From Citrobacter amalonaticus (GTDB taxonomy: Bacteria > Pseudomonadota > Gammaproteobacteria > Enterobacterales > Enterobacteriaceae), in contig NZ_AP024585.1 in NCBI RefSeq assembly GCF_018323885.1, positions 2,790,001-2,854,000 on the forward strand: 64,000 nt of DNA, in the 5' to 3' direction. A program made the position numbers and the translations under genes. How positions within the stretch are numbered: position 1 is the first letter of the stretch; every line of letters starts with the position of its first letter. The notes under the pieces were generated by a model. It saw nothing but the letters and a program-made list of their open reading frames with translations. It was not told the origin of the DNA and made no database searches. Positions 1 through 12,998 of the stretch are shown piece after piece.

Positions 1-1520
1 GAAGTACCTGCTTGTTGCAGGATCTGCGCACGAGACATGTTAGACACTTCAGTCGCGTAGTCAGCGTCTTCGATACGGCTACGAGCAGAAGACAGGTTGT
101 TAACGGTGTTGCCCAGGTTGGTGATAGCAGAATCGAAACGGTTCTGTACCGCACCCAGGGAGCTACGCAGTTTGTCAACTTTAGCCAGAGCTTCGTCCAG
201 CTTAGCCAGCGGATTGGAAGTTGCTAATGCTTTCAGGTCAGATGCGCTGATTTCAGTACCTTTAGTTGCAGTAGCACCGGCGATAGTTGCGCCATAGATT
301 TTATCATCTTCACGCATGATAGCCTGAGCAGAACCATCACTCTTAACCGCCCACTCAACAGCTTTGCCATTCGGATCGGTAATGACCGCGGTATTACCAG
401 TCGCGGCGTCAACGTTAACCGCCAGGTAAGTACCATCTGACGTTTTGGCAGCAAAGGCACCAGCAACCGCTTTACCATCGGTATCCAGAACCTGATGAAC
501 GTCCAGGTTTTTGCCACCGAAGTAGACAGACATCGGAGAGTCGTTAAATGCTAATGCTTTGCCTACTTTACCGGCAGCCAGGTCAACAGATTTCGCGGTG
601 CCAGCATCGTCAACAAATGCCGTTACGCGGCCGCCAAAGTTCGCCAGTTGAACATCATTACCGTCAACCTGAACTTTTTCATAACCTGTGCCATTTTGCT
701 TCAGTAAATTGAATTTACCACCCGCAGCATTGCCATCCTGTGCGACAAAATAAGTCTGGCCATCAACCTGAATCTGATAAACATCATCAGTTTTACCAGC
801 ACCGTTGGCATCAGTCACATCACCAGTCGTCTTCGCATTTGCGTCAAAATAAGTCGGAAGATCGTCAGTGGCATAAGTTGCACCAAACGCATCAACTGTA
901 CCGACTTTACCGTCAGCAGCATTCACCTGAGTCAGTGTCGGCGCAGCTTCGCTTTTCAGAGCAACAGCAGAATTCATCGGAACTTTGCCCGGTGCTACGC
1001 TGAAGCTGTCCAGACCTAAGGTTTTCGCATCGATTTTGTCCAGTTTGATTTCGATGGTTTCGCCATCGTTCGCACCCACCTGGATTTTCATGGTCTGGTC
1101 GGAAGCCAGCACTTTCACGCCGTTGAACTGAGTCTGACCGGATACGCGGTCAATTTCGCTCAGGCGCTGGGTGATTTCGTCCTGGATGGAGCTCAGGTCA
1201 GAATCGGAGTTAGTACCGTTCGTTGCCTGCACAGACAATTCACGGATACGCTGCAGGTTGTTGTTGATTTCAGACAGCGCGCCTTCCGTCGTCTGAGCAA
1301 CAGAGATACCGTCGTTGGCGTTACGAGAAGCCTGAGTCAGACCTTTGATGTTAGACGTAAAGCGGTTAGCAATCGCCTGGCCCGCAGCATCGTCTTTCGC
1401 GCTATTGATACGCAGACCGGAAGACAGGCGCTCAATCGCAGAGCTCAGGGAAGACTGAGATTTGTTCAGGTTGTTTTGGGTCAACAGCGACAGGCTGTTT
1501 GTATTAATGACTTGTGCCAT
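1..1520 (-). CDS. fliC: Flagellin, C-terminus cut by window edge
   Basis: Structural subunit of the flagellar filament, exported by the flagellar type III system and polymerised under the FliD cap. The minus-strand frame is open from the ATG at 1520 to the edge, about 506 codons. It starts MAQVINTNSLSLLTQNNLNK and carries the conserved D0/D1 helices (LSSGLRINSAKDDAAGQA, about residues 30-50). A long unique central domain (about 180-430) follows, then the C-terminal D1 helix (SSARSRIEDADYATEVSNMS). Only the last 15-20 residues are missing. The start follows an AAGGAAAAG ribosome site and a sigma-28 promoter. The centre is the antigenic H domain and is not assigned to a serotype here. Confidence 0.97.
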   Translation of the reverse strand, partial: MAQVINTNSLSLLTQNNLNKSQSSLSSAIERLSSGLRINSAKDDAAGQAIANRFTSNIKGLTQASRNANDGISVAQTTEGALSEINNNLQRIRELSVQATNGTNSDSDLSSIQDEITQRLSEIDRVSGQTQFNGVKVLASDQTMKIQVGANDGETIEIKLDKIDAKTLGLDSFSVAPGKVPMNSAVALKSEAAPTLTQVNAADGKVGTVDAFGATYATDDLPTYFDANAKTTGDVTDANGAGKTDDVYQIQVDGQTYFVAQDGNAAGGKFNLLKQNGTGYEKVQVDGNDVQLANFGGRVTAFVDDAGTAKSVDLAAGKVGKALAFNDSPMSVYFGGKNLDVHQVLDTDGKAVAGAFAAKTSDGTYLAVNVDAATGNTAVITDPNGKAVEWAVKSDGSAQAIMREDDKIYGATIAGATATKGTEISASDLKALATSNPLAKLDEALAKVDKLRSSLGAVQNRFDSAITNLGNTVNNLSSARSRIEDADYATEVSNMSRAQILQQAGT

Positions 1521-1589
1521 GATCTTTTCCTTATCAATTACAACTTGATGTTATTGGGCTGTTGCCCACGGTTTCTCACCGTAACCCTT

Positions 1590-1616
1590 GTATCGGCACC
1601 TGAATTTCGAACTTTA
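1590..1616 (-). promoter_or_regulatory. Sigma-28 (FliA) promoter of fliC
   Basis: On the minus strand the sequence reads TAAAGTTC-N11-GCCGATAC, nearly the FliA consensus TAAAGTTT-N11-GCCGATAA. It lies about 70 bases before the fliC start and matches the known E. coli fliC promoter region as I remember it. Confidence 0.92.
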
Positions 1617-1709
1617 GAGAATTTTTAGTTTCCCCCCATTTTTTCTTAGCCTTTGAATAACCCGTCTTCTTGCACACTATTCCGGCCATTATTTCTCCAA
1701 ATTTATTAT

Positions 1710-1736
1710 TAAACTTTGCCGCCAGATTGCCGATAA
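1710..1736 (+). promoter_or_regulatory. Sigma-28 (FliA) promoter of fliD
   Basis: TAAACTTT-N11-GCCGATAA on the plus strand, 38 bases before the fliD start. The -10 element is a perfect match and the -35 element has one mismatch. It fires divergently from the fliC promoter and should drive fliDST. Confidence 0.92.
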
Positions 1737-1774
1737 GGTGGCTAACCACTGTTTGCAATTAAAAGGGATTACGC

Positions 1775-3184
1775 ATGGCTTCTTTTACTTCATTAGGCGT
1801 GGGTTCAAACCTGCCGCTGGATACGTTACTGACGAACCTGACCACGGCTGAGAAGGGACGCCTGAAACCTATCACCCAGCAGCAGAGCAGTTTTACAGCA
1901 AGACTGACGGCGTTTGGAACGTTAAAAAGCTCACTGGAAAAATTCCAGACCGCCAACACGGCACTCAATGATGCGACTCTTTTTAAAAGCACCACGGCGG
2001 TAAGCAACTCAACGGATCTCACGGTGAGCACAACAGCAGGAGCGGCTGCCGGGATCTACAAAATTAACGTGACCCAATTAGCCCAGGCCCAATCTATTCG
2101 TACCACCTCTACGGTAACGGACAGTAAAGCGGCGCAAGGTAACGACAATGCCCAGCGGACGCTGATTATTAAGCAGGACGGCAAAGAGAAACCTTTAGAG
2201 ATTAAACTGACCAAAGATCAGACCTCGCTGGAAGGGATGCGTGATGCGATTAACAATGCCAACGGTGGGGTCTCTGCAAGTATTGTAAAACTGAAAGACA
2301 ACGATTATCAGCTTGTACTGACCTCGTCAGAAACCGGTCTCGCCAATAAGATGAGTATCTCGGTAAAGGGCGATGACAAGTTAAACCAATTTATCAGCTT
2401 CAATAACCCGGACGTAATCGGTAATAACGTTGAGCAAATTGTCGAAGCAAAAAATGCTGAACTTAACGTTAATGGTATTGATATTGTTCGCAGCAGCAAC
2501 ACAATTACTGATGCCCCCCAGGGAGTGACATTAGTTCTTTCTAAAGAAGTCAAAGATGTCACCGTTACCGTATCGAAAAGCAATGACAAATCCACCACCG
2601 CGATCAAAGCCTGGGTGGATGCGTATAACTCTTTAGTTGATACCATTGGCTCCTTGACGAAATACACGTCGGTTGATGCAGGCGCAGAAGAGCAGGACGC
2701 CAGCAACGGCGCACTCCTCGGTGACAGCACCGTTCGCACCATCCAGACCGGTATCCGTGGTCAATTCTCCTCCAGCGCCAATGACGGGAAATTCCAAACG
2801 TTATCGCAAATGGGCATTACCCAGGATGGCACCACCGGTAAGCTGAAAATTGATGATGAAAAACTGAAAAAAGCGCTAACCGATAATAGCGTGGATGTTC
2901 AACAGCTGTTAGTCGGTGATGGCAAAGAGACCGGAATTACGACCAAAGTGGCTTCACTGGTGAAAGGTTACCTGGCCGATGATGGCATTATCGACAGCGC
3001 CCAGGACAGCATCAATGCCACGCTGAAAAAACTGACTAAACAGTATCTTTCCGTCAGTGCCAGTATCGACGATACCATTGCGCGGTATAAGGCTCAATTT
3101 ACGCAACTGGATACCATGATGAGCAAGTTGAATAACACCAGTAGCTACCTGAACCAGCAATTTACTGCGATGACCAGTTCCTGA
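1775..3184 (+). CDS. fliD: Flagellar filament cap protein FliD (HAP2)
   Basis: Forms the pentameric cap at the filament tip that folds incoming flagellin. The 469-residue product is the normal enterobacterial length. It starts MASFTSLGVGSNLPLDTLLT, the conserved N-terminal coiled-coil segment, and ends in a second amphipathic helix (KAQFTQLDTMMSKLNNTSSY) that packs against it. It is the first gene of fliDST and lies 15 bases before fliS. The start is set by a purine-rich AAAAGGGATT site and agrees with homologues. Nothing unusual is seen. Confidence 0.97.
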   Translation: MASFTSLGVGSNLPLDTLLTNLTTAEKGRLKPITQQQSSFTARLTAFGTLKSSLEKFQTANTALNDATLFKSTTAVSNSTDLTVSTTAGAAAGIYKINVTQLAQAQSIRTTSTVTDSKAAQGNDNAQRTLIIKQDGKEKPLEIKLTKDQTSLEGMRDAINNANGGVSASIVKLKDNDYQLVLTSSETGLANKMSISVKGDDKLNQFISFNNPDVIGNNVEQIVEAKNAELNVNGIDIVRSSNTITDAPQGVTLVLSKEVKDVTVTVSKSNDKSTTAIKAWVDAYNSLVDTIGSLTKYTSVDAGAEEQDASNGALLGDSTVRTIQTGIRGQFSSSANDGKFQTLSQMGITQDGTTGKLKIDDEKLKKALTDNSVDVQQLLVGDGKETGITTKVASLVKGYLADDGIIDSAQDSINATLKKLTKQYLSVSASIDDTIARYKAQFTQLDTMMSKLNNTSSYLNQQFTAMTSS

Positions 3185-3199
3185 TAACCAGAGGTAAAC

Positions 3200-3607
3200 A
3201 TGTATACCGCGAGCGGTACCAAAGCTTATGCGCAAATCAGCGTGGAAAGCGGCGTGATGAGTGCGAGTCCGCACCAGTTGATCGAAATGTTGTTTGATGG
3301 CGCAAACAGCGCCCTGGTGCGCGCTCGCCTGTTTTTAGAGCAAGGTGATATTACCGCCAAAGGGGAAGCGCTGAGTAAGGCTATCAATATCATTGATAAT
3401 GGTCTGAAAGCGGGACTGGATCAGGAGAATGGCGGCGAACTCGCCGACCATCTCTCTTCGCTGTATGACTATATGATCCGTCGTTTATTACTTGCTAATT
3501 TACGCAATGACAGTCAAGCCATTGAAGAAGTGGAAGGGTTACTCGGCAACATTGCGGAAGCCTGGAAACAGATCTCACCGAAAGCATCTTCCCAGGAGTC
3601 TCGTTAA
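3200..3607 (+). CDS. fliS: Flagellin export chaperone FliS
   Basis: Cytosolic chaperone that binds the C-terminus of FliC, stops it polymerising early and delivers it to the export gate. The product is 135 residues, all helical in character. It begins with the family-typical [17 protein letters not shown], and [12 protein letters not shown] follows at about residues 25-36. It overlaps fliT by one base (TAATG), which indicates translational coupling. It is preceded by AGAGGT at suitable spacing. Confidence 0.97.
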   Translation: MYTASGTKAYAQISVESGVMSASPHQLIEMLFDGANSALVRARLFLEQGDITAKGEALSKAINIIDNGLKAGLDQENGGELADHLSSLYDYMIRRLLLANLRNDSQAIEEVEGLLGNIAEAWKQISPKASSQESR

Positions 3608-3978
3608 TGACCTCAGCCGTGGAGTTTATCAACCGTTGGCAGCGCATTGCGCTGCTCAGTCAGTCGCTGCTCGAACTTGCGCAGCGGGGTGAATGGGACC
3701 TTTTACTGGAACAGGAAGTCACCTATCTGCAAAGTATTGAAGCGGTCGTTGAAACGCAAACTCCACCGGGCATGACACGCAGCATTCAGGATATCGTGGC
3801 CAGTTATATCAAACAGACGCTGGATAACGAAGAATGCCTGAAAGGTTTACTGCGCCAACGGCTCGATGAGCTTAGTGGTCTGATAGGCCAGTCAACGCGT
3901 CAGCAGTCGCTCAACAATGCTTATGGTCGGCTTTCTGGCATGCTGCTGGTACCCGACGCTCCCCCTGCTCCACAATAA
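3607..3978 (+). CDS. fliT: FliD export chaperone and FlhDC antagonist FliT
   Basis: Small helical protein of 123 residues. In the family it chaperones FliD and, once FliD has been exported, binds FlhC to damp class 2 flagellar transcription. The sequence ([20 protein letters not shown] near the N-terminus, then a helical bundle) fits FliT along its length. It is the last gene of fliDST, and its start overlaps the fliS stop codon. Confidence 0.95.
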   Translation: MTSAVEFINRWQRIALLSQSLLELAQRGEWDLLLEQEVTYLQSIEAVVETQTPPGMTRSIQDIVASYIKQTLDNEECLKGLLRQRLDELSGLIGQSTRQQSLNNAYGRLSGMLLVPDAPPAPQ

Positions 3979-4000
3979 TTCCCGCTACGTTAGCAAAAAT

Positions 4001-4046
4001 CTTCCATACTCCAGAGGTCGTCTACAAGACTTCTGGAGCTCGGAAG
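4001..4046 (+). promoter_or_regulatory. Inverted repeat covering the amyA ribosome-binding site
   Basis: Arms CTTCC..CTCCAGA..GTC and GAC..TCTGGAG..GGAAG pair over 46 bases and end directly at the amyA ATG. The likely Shine-Dalgarno TGGAG (4034-4038) lies in the downstream arm. It could limit amyA translation or slow read-through from fliT. There is no T-run, so it is not a standard terminator. Function is inferred only. Confidence 0.5.
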
Positions 4047-5534
4047 ATGAAAAACCCCACGTTACTGCAGTTCTTCCACTGGTATTACCCTGAAGGTGGC
4101 AAACTCTGGCAAGAGGTGACAGAGCGCGCAGACAGCCTCAATGATATCGGTATCAACATGGTCTGGTTACCGCCCGCCTATAAAGGCGCGTCAGGCGGCT
4201 ATTCCGTCGGCTATGACTCTTACGATCTGTTTGATCTCGGCGAGTTTGACCAAAAAGGTTCCCTTGCCACCAAATATGGTGATAAGGCGCAGCTTCTTAC
4301 GGCTATCGACGCGCTGAAGAAAAACGACATCGCGGTGCTACTCGACGTGGTGGTGAATCACAAAATGGGGGCGGACGAAAAAGAGCCCCTGCGCGTACAG
4401 CGGGTCAACGAAGACGATCGCACGCAGATTGCCGATGAGATCATCGAATGCGAAGCCTGGACGCGTTACACCTTCCCGGCGCGAGGCGGTCAGTACTCGC
4501 AGTTCATCTGGGATTTCAAATGCTTCAGCGGCATCGACCACATCGAAAACCCTGACGAAGACGGCATTTTTAAAATCGTCAACGACTATACCGGCGAGGG
4601 CTGGAACGACCAGGTCGACGATGAAATGGGCAATTTCGATTACCTGATGGGTGAAAATATCGATTTTCGTAATCACGCCGTCACTGAGGAGATTAAATAC
4701 TGGGCGCGCTGGGTGATGGAACAAACGCAGTGTGATGGCTTTCGTCTCGATGCGGTAAAACACATTCCGGCCTGGTTCTATAAAGAGTGGATTGAACACG
4801 TTCAGGAGGTGGCACCGAAGCCGCTGTTTATCGTTGCCGAATACTGGTCGCACGAAGTGGATAAGCTGCAAACCTATATCGACCAGGTGGAAGGCAAAAC
4901 GATGCTGTTCGACGCCCCGTTACAGCTCAATTTTCATGAAGCGTCGCGTCAGGGACGTGATTACGACATGAGCCAGATCTTCAGCGGCACGCTGGTAGAA
5001 GCCGATCCGTTTCACGCCGTGACGCTGGTCGCCAACCATGACACCCAGCCGTTGCAGGCGCTGGAAGCCCCCGTTGAAGCATGGTTCAAACCGCTGGCCT
5101 ACGCGCTCATCCTGCTGCGGGAAAATGGCGTACCGTCGGTTTTCTATCCCGATCTCTACGGCGCGCACTATGAAGATACCGGAGGCGACGGGGAAACCTA
5201 TACCATCGACATGCCTGTCATCGAGCAACTCGCCGAACTCATTCTTGCCCGCCAGCGTTTCGCCCACGGCATTCAGACGCTTTGGTTTGATCACCCCAAC
5301 TGCATTGCTTTCAGCCGTAGCGGAACGGACGACGATCCCGGATGTGTGGTGGTGTTATCCAATGGCGACGACGGTGAAAAAACGCTTACGCTGGGTGAAA
5401 ACTACGGCAATAAAACCTGGCGCGACTATCTGGGAAACCGCGAGGAGATCGTCATCACTGACGAAAATGGCGAGGCTACGTTTTACTGCAATGGCGGCAG
5501 CGTCAGCGTATGGGTCATTGAGGAGGTGATCTGA
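4047..5534 (+). CDS. amyA: Cytoplasmic alpha-amylase
   Basis: GH13 enzyme that hydrolyses internal alpha-1,4 bonds of malto-oligosaccharides and glycogen-type glucans in the cytoplasm; no signal peptide is present. The product is 495 residues, the usual AmyA length. The four GH13 signature regions are visible: DVVVNHKMG (about 100), GFRLDAVKH (about 233, nucleophile Asp), FIVAEYW (general acid Glu) and LVANHDTQ (transition-state Asp). It lies 68 bases after fliT and converges on yedD, the standard arrangement at this locus. Confidence 0.97.
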   Translation: MKNPTLLQFFHWYYPEGGKLWQEVTERADSLNDIGINMVWLPPAYKGASGGYSVGYDSYDLFDLGEFDQKGSLATKYGDKAQLLTAIDALKKNDIAVLLDVVVNHKMGADEKEPLRVQRVNEDDRTQIADEIIECEAWTRYTFPARGGQYSQFIWDFKCFSGIDHIENPDEDGIFKIVNDYTGEGWNDQVDDEMGNFDYLMGENIDFRNHAVTEEIKYWARWVMEQTQCDGFRLDAVKHIPAWFYKEWIEHVQEVAPKPLFIVAEYWSHEVDKLQTYIDQVEGKTMLFDAPLQLNFHEASRQGRDYDMSQIFSGTLVEADPFHAVTLVANHDTQPLQALEAPVEAWFKPLAYALILLRENGVPSVFYPDLYGAHYEDTGGDGETYTIDMPVIEQLAELILARQRFAHGIQTLWFDHPNCIAFSRSGTDDDPGCVVVLSNGDDGEKTLTLGENYGNKTWRDYLGNREEIVITDENGEATFYCNGGSVSVWVIEEVI

Positions 5535-5541
5535 TGAAGCG

Positions 5542-5565
5542 CCCCGACAGGGAAAACTGTCGGGG
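5542..5565. terminator. Hairpin between convergent amyA and yedD
   Basis: CCCCGACAG and CTGTCGGGG form a perfect 9-bp stem with a 6-base loop. It sits 7 bases after the amyA stop and 8 bases past the yedD stop. T-runs on both sides are poor, so it may work as a 3'-end stabiliser or a weak bidirectional terminator. Confidence 0.6.
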
Positions 5566-5573
5566 ACAATTGA

Positions 5574-5987
5574 TTACGGTAATGGCGTTGGCAGCGGGGA
5601 TTTCTCCAGCGCGGCGGCACACTCCACCGTTGGACGATCCACGCGTTGCAGGGTCATCCCGTCATATTCCAGGGTGTTCCCTTCCCGCTCGATCTCATAA
5701 AGTTCACGTTTGACCGTCACGTTGGTCAAGTCACCGGACAACATCGTTAGCTTACCCGGCAGCGCAATAACCCTCTGCCACTGGCGACAATCGAGCGTAT
5801 CGCCCTCTTTGGTCACCACCAGACTGGCAATAGCTTCCGGGCTCACCAGTTTGCGCTGCGGCCCGTTAGTCTGCCAGTACCCTTCCAGCCCGGCGGGCGC
5901 AGGCGTTTTGACCACATCATTGTAGTTTTCCACCTCGGCGCATCCCGCTAACATCAGTAACGCCCCAACGATTGCACATTTTTTCAT
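5574..5987 (-). CDS. yedD: Lipoprotein YedD
   Basis: Conserved enterobacterial lipoprotein of unknown role; 137 residues from the second of two adjacent ATGs, chosen because it gives better spacing to AGGATGA and matches the E. coli protein. The signal sequence KKCAIVGALLMLAGC ends in a clean lipobox (LAGC, Cys about 16). The mature part is soluble and predicted to be anchored in the envelope. It is a single gene converging on amyA. No function is claimed. Confidence 0.93.
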   Translation of the reverse strand: MKKCAIVGALLMLAGCAEVENYNDVVKTPAPAGLEGYWQTNGPQRKLVSPEAIASLVVTKEGDTLDCRQWQRVIALPGKLTMLSGDLTNVTVKRELYEIEREGNTLEYDGMTLQRVDRPTVECAAALEKSPLPTPLP

Positions 5988-6172
5988 CATTCATCCTGCA
6001 TGCGAAGAAAAGAGGATTGTGGCATTAAAGGCCTGCGGTCGCCAGCCTTTCGCGGTGCCAGCAGAACTTTGATCCATTTGGGATTACCGCTTAATAGTAC
6101 CAGGCAAAATTGCCGCCGTGGTGTACTATCCGCTTTCTTGTTTCACACCTTCTGAGTTCAGAGGCAAAACAC

Positions 6173-7378
6173 ATGTCATGGCAACAGTTCAAACAAGCCT
6201 GGTTAGTTAAATTCTGGGCGCCCATCCCTGCGGTCATCGCAGCGGGTATTCTCTCTACGTATTATTTTGGCATCACTGGCACCTTCTGGGCCGTCACGGG
6301 TGAATTTACCCGCTGGGGCGGACAAATCCTGCAACTGTTTGGCGTCCATGCGGAAGAATGGGGCTACTACAAGCTGATCCACCTGGAAGGCACCCCGCTC
6401 ACTCGCATCGACGGGATGATGATCCTCGGTATGTTCGGCGGTTGCTTCGCGGCAGCGTTGTGGGCCAACAACGTCAAACTACGCATGCCGCGCAGTCGCA
6501 TCCGCATCATGCAGGCGGTGCTGGGCGGGATCATCGCCGGGTTCGGCGCGCGTATGGCGATGGGCTGCAACCTGGCGGCATTCTTTACTGGTATTCCTCA
6601 ATTCTCTCTGCACGCCTGGTTCTTTGCCCTGGCAACCGCCATCGGTTCCTGGTTTGGCGCGCGATTCACCCTGCTGCCAATATTCCGCATTCCGGTCAAG
6701 ATGCAGAAAGTCTCCGCTGCGTCGCCGTTGACGCAGAAACCGGATCAGGCGCGCCGTCGTTTCCGCCTCGGCATGCTGGTGTTTATCGGCATGATTGGCT
6801 GGGCGCTGCTGACCGCCATGAACCAGCCGAAGCTGGGTCTGGCGATGCTGTTCGGCGTGGGTTTTGGTCTGCTGATCGAGCGCGCGCAAATCTGCTTCAC
6901 CTCCGCCTTCCGCGATCTGTGGATCACCGGACGCACCCATATGGCAAAGGCGATCATCTTCGGGATGGGCGTCAGCGCAATCGGTATTTTCAGCTACGTA
7001 CAACTGGGCGTGGAAGCCAAAATCATGTGGGCGGGCCCGAATGCAGTAATCGGCGGGCTGTTGTTTGGTTTTGGTATCGTGCTGGCAGGCGGGTGTGAAA
7101 CCGGCTGGATGTACCGCGCGGTGGAAGGCCAGGTACACTACTGGTGGGTGGGTCTCGGTAACGTCATCGGCTCAACGATTCTGGCCTACTACTGGGATGA
7201 CTTCGCCCCTGCGCTGGCCACCAACTGGGATAAAATTAACCTGCTCAACACCTTCGGTCCGCTCGGCGGCCTGCTGGTGACCTATCTGCTGCTGTTTGCC
7301 GCCCTGATGTTAATCATCGGCTGGGAAAAACATTTCTTCCGTCGTGCCGGGCTGACCCCTGCTAAGGAATCCGCATGA
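6173..7378 (+). CDS. yedE: Putative selenium/sulfur-compound permease YedE
   Basis: Inner-membrane protein of the YeeE/YedE family, 401 residues with about ten hydrophobic segments. Family cysteines appear in MGCNLAAF (about 120), QICFTSAF and GGCETGWM (about 310). It has been linked by genomic context to selenium metabolism; transport of a selenium or sulfur compound is inferred, not shown. The start MSWQQFKQAW is taken from homologues rather than the longer upstream frame. It overlaps yedF by 4 bases, so the two are coupled. Confidence 0.92.
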   Translation: MSWQQFKQAWLVKFWAPIPAVIAAGILSTYYFGITGTFWAVTGEFTRWGGQILQLFGVHAEEWGYYKLIHLEGTPLTRIDGMMILGMFGGCFAAALWANNVKLRMPRSRIRIMQAVLGGIIAGFGARMAMGCNLAAFFTGIPQFSLHAWFFALATAIGSWFGARFTLLPIFRIPVKMQKVSAASPLTQKPDQARRRFRLGMLVFIGMIGWALLTAMNQPKLGLAMLFGVGFGLLIERAQICFTSAFRDLWITGRTHMAKAIIFGMGVSAIGIFSYVQLGVEAKIMWAGPNAVIGGLLFGFGIVLAGGCETGWMYRAVEGQVHYWWVGLGNVIGSTILAYYWDDFAPALATNWDKINLLNTFGPLGGLLVTYLLLFAALMLIIGWEKHFFRRAGLTPAKESA

Positions 7379-7608
7379 AAAACATTGTTCCTGATTATCG
7401 CCTTGATATGGTCGGCGAGCCCTGCCCTTACCCTGCCGTCGCGACGCTGGAAGCGATGCCGCAGTTGAAGAAAGGGGAAATTCTGGAAGTGGTCAGCGAC
7501 TGTCCGCAGTCCATCAATAACATTCCGCTGGATGCGCGCAACCATGGCTACACCGTGCTCGATATTCAGCAAGATGGGCCGACAATTCGTTATTTGATTC
7601 AGAAGTAA
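7375..7608 (+). CDS. yedF: TusA-family sulfur carrier-like protein YedF
   Basis: 77-residue SirA/TusA-fold protein with the family CPxP motif (GEPCPYPAVATLEAM, Cys about 17). That cysteine carries persulfide sulfur in TusA and is suspected to handle selenium or sulfur in YedF. It overlaps yedE by ATGA, and the two probably act together in uptake and relay. It is followed by a REP-like repeat in the space before convergent fliE. Confidence 0.93.
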   Translation: MKNIVPDYRLDMVGEPCPYPAVATLEAMPQLKKGEILEVVSDCPQSINNIPLDARNHGYTVLDIQQDGPTIRYLIQK

Positions 7609-7613
7609 CTGAT

Positions 7614-7686
7614 TGCCGGAAGGCAACGGCCCCTTATCCGGTCTACAGGGAATCACAGGCCGGATAAGCGCCAGCGCCATCCGGCA
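7614..7686. repeat. REP/BIME-like palindromic repeat
   Basis: Two inverted REP-like units (TGCCGGA..CCTTATCCGG and CCGGATAAG..CCATCCGGCA) flank a short spacer between the convergent ends of yedF and fliE. This is typical REP placement. The left unit is degenerate. It probably stabilises 3' ends or acts as a gyrase/IHF-type BIME; this is inferred from the family. Confidence 0.85.
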
Positions 7687-7693
7687 CTCAAAC

Positions 7694-8008
7694 CTAAACC
7701 TGCATGGACATCACTTCCTGATAGGCCGACACCAGTTTGTTGCGCACCTGAATTCCCATCTGCATGGAAACTGAGGCTTTTTGCATATCGGTCATCACAT
7801 CGTTGAGCGCAATCCCCGGCTCACCCAGCGTGAATTTTTCCGCCTGTACGCGGGCAGCAGTTTGCGTATCGCTGATGCGGTCCAGCGCCGCGTGCAATTG
7901 ACCGGCAAAACTCACGGTCGGTTGCGGCAGTGTCTCCTGCGCCCTGGCGCTCATCGCCGTCGCCTGGAGCTGGCTGATAACCCCTTCAATCCCCTGAATC
8001 GCTGACAT
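7694..8008 (-). CDS. fliE: Flagellar basal-body protein FliE
   Basis: Small 104-residue protein that joins the MS ring to the rod and is an early export substrate. It starts [20 protein letters not shown] and ends [14 protein letters not shown], the conserved C-terminal helix. It is a single-gene operon divergent from fliF, sharing a 216-bp control region with it. The length and both ends agree with enterobacterial FliE. Confidence 0.96.
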   Translation of the reverse strand: MSAIQGIEGVISQLQATAMSARAQETLPQPTVSFAGQLHAALDRISDTQTAARVQAEKFTLGEPGIALNDVMTDMQKASVSMQMGIQVRNKLVSAYQEVMSMQV

Positions 8009-8224
8009 GATAATCCTCTGGATGGTTTTCTACGCAGCAGAGATTACCAGTTTGTCAATAAGATAAAGGCGCTAAATAACGATAAAAAACCCCGGTTTTT
8101 GCCGCATAGAAAAAAACGAAACCGCAAATAATGAGACCGTCAATTTTTCGATTTTGCTGACCCGGGAGTGAGTCTTGTTCCACTTTGCAAATAAAGCCGT
8201 CCACGAGCAGTCACGAGGTGCGAG
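8009..8224. promoter_or_regulatory. Divergent fliE/fliF control region
   Basis: 216 bp AT-rich spacer between the divergent class 2 operons fliE and fliF. It has A/T tracts and the short palindrome AAAACCCCGGTTTT (8086-8099). FlhD4C2 control of both genes is established for the family; I cannot place its boxes with certainty here. No gene is seen. Confidence 0.6.
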
Positions 8225-11606
<3,382 letters not shown>

Positions 11607-11607
<1 letters not shown>

Positions 11608-12977
11608 TGACCTCACGCCTGACTCGCTGGTTGACGACGCTGGATAATTTCGAAGCCAAAATGGCGCAGCTTCCGGCCGTTCGTCGTTACGGACGACTGA
11701 CCCGCGCCACCGGCCTGGTTCTGGAGGCCACCGGGTTGCAGTTGCCGCTCGGCGCGACCTGCGTGATTGAACGCCAGGACGGAACGGAAACCCGCGAAGT
11801 AGAAAGTGAAGTGGTGGGCTTTAACGGTCAGCGCCTGTTTCTGATGCCGCTCGAAGAGGTCGAAGGCATTCTGCCCGGCGCGCGTGTCTACGCCAAAAAC
11901 ATCGCCGGTGAAGGGTTGCAAAGCGGTAAACAGTTGCCGCTGGGTCCGGCGCTGTTAGGTCGCGTGCTCGACGGCAGCGGCAAACCGCTTGACGGCCTTC
12001 CCTCCCCCGACACCACGGAAACCGGAGCGCTGATTACCCAGCCGTTTAACCCGTTGCAGCGTACGCCGATTGAGCATGTGCTGGATACCGGCGTGCGCCC
12101 GATCAACGCCCTGTTAACCGTCGGTCGCGGCCAGCGTATGGGGCTGTTCGCCGGTTCCGGCGTCGGGAAAAGCGTGCTGCTTGGCATGATGGCGCGCTAT
12201 ACCCGCGCCGACGTCATCGTCGTTGGACTGATTGGCGAACGTGGCCGCGAAGTGAAGGATTTCATCGAAAACATTCTCGGTGCCGACGGACGCGCACGTT
12301 CGGTCGTGATCGCCGCGCCGGCGGACGTGTCGCCCTTACTGCGCATGCAGGGTGCCGCTTATGCCACCCGTATCGCCGAGGATTTCCGCGATCGCGGTCA
12401 GCACGTGCTGCTGATCATGGATTCCCTGACCCGTTATGCCATGGCCCAGCGTGAAATCGCGCTGGCGATCGGTGAACCACCGGCCACCAAAGGCTATCCG
12501 CCGTCGGTCTTCGCCAAACTTCCGGCGCTGGTTGAACGCGCAGGTAACGGGATCCACGGCGGCGGTTCCATCACCGCCTTTTATACGGTACTGACCGAAG
12601 GCGACGATCAGCAGGACCCGATTGCCGACTCGGCGCGAGCCATCCTTGATGGTCACATTGTGCTGTCGCGACGTCTGGCGGAGGCCGGACACTACCCCGC
12701 TATCGACATTGAAGCGTCGATTAGCCGTGCGATGACGGCGCTGATAACGGAACAACACTACGCCAAAGTACGTCACTTCAAGCAGTTGCTGTCGAGCTTC
12801 CAGCGCAACCGCGATCTCGTCAGCGTCGGCGCCTATGCCAAAGGCAGCGATCCGATGCTCGATAAAGCCATCGCGCTGTGGCCACAACTGGAGGCGTTTT
12901 TGCAGCAAGGTATTTTCGAACGCGCTGACTGGGAGGATTCTCTGTCGGCGCTCGATCTGATTTTCCCGACGGTGTGA
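11607..12977 (+). CDS. fliI: Flagellar export ATPase FliI
   Basis: Soluble F1-beta-like hexameric ATPase that unfolds export cargo and releases chaperones; 456 residues from [15 protein letters not shown] (TGATG overlap with fliH). The Walker A motif is [14 protein letters not shown] (about 175-188), the Walker B region is [16 protein letters not shown] (about 264-279), and the catalytic Glu lies in [11 protein letters not shown]. The length and motifs are those of enterobacterial FliI. Confidence 0.97.
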
Positions 12978-12998
12978 TGAAGCAAGAGGGTAATGGTC

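Noticed and set aside
8086..8099. AAAACCCCGGTTTT palindrome as a terminator for fliE or fliF
   Set aside because: It lies upstream of both divergent genes, not downstream. It is more likely part of the control region, with no proven role.
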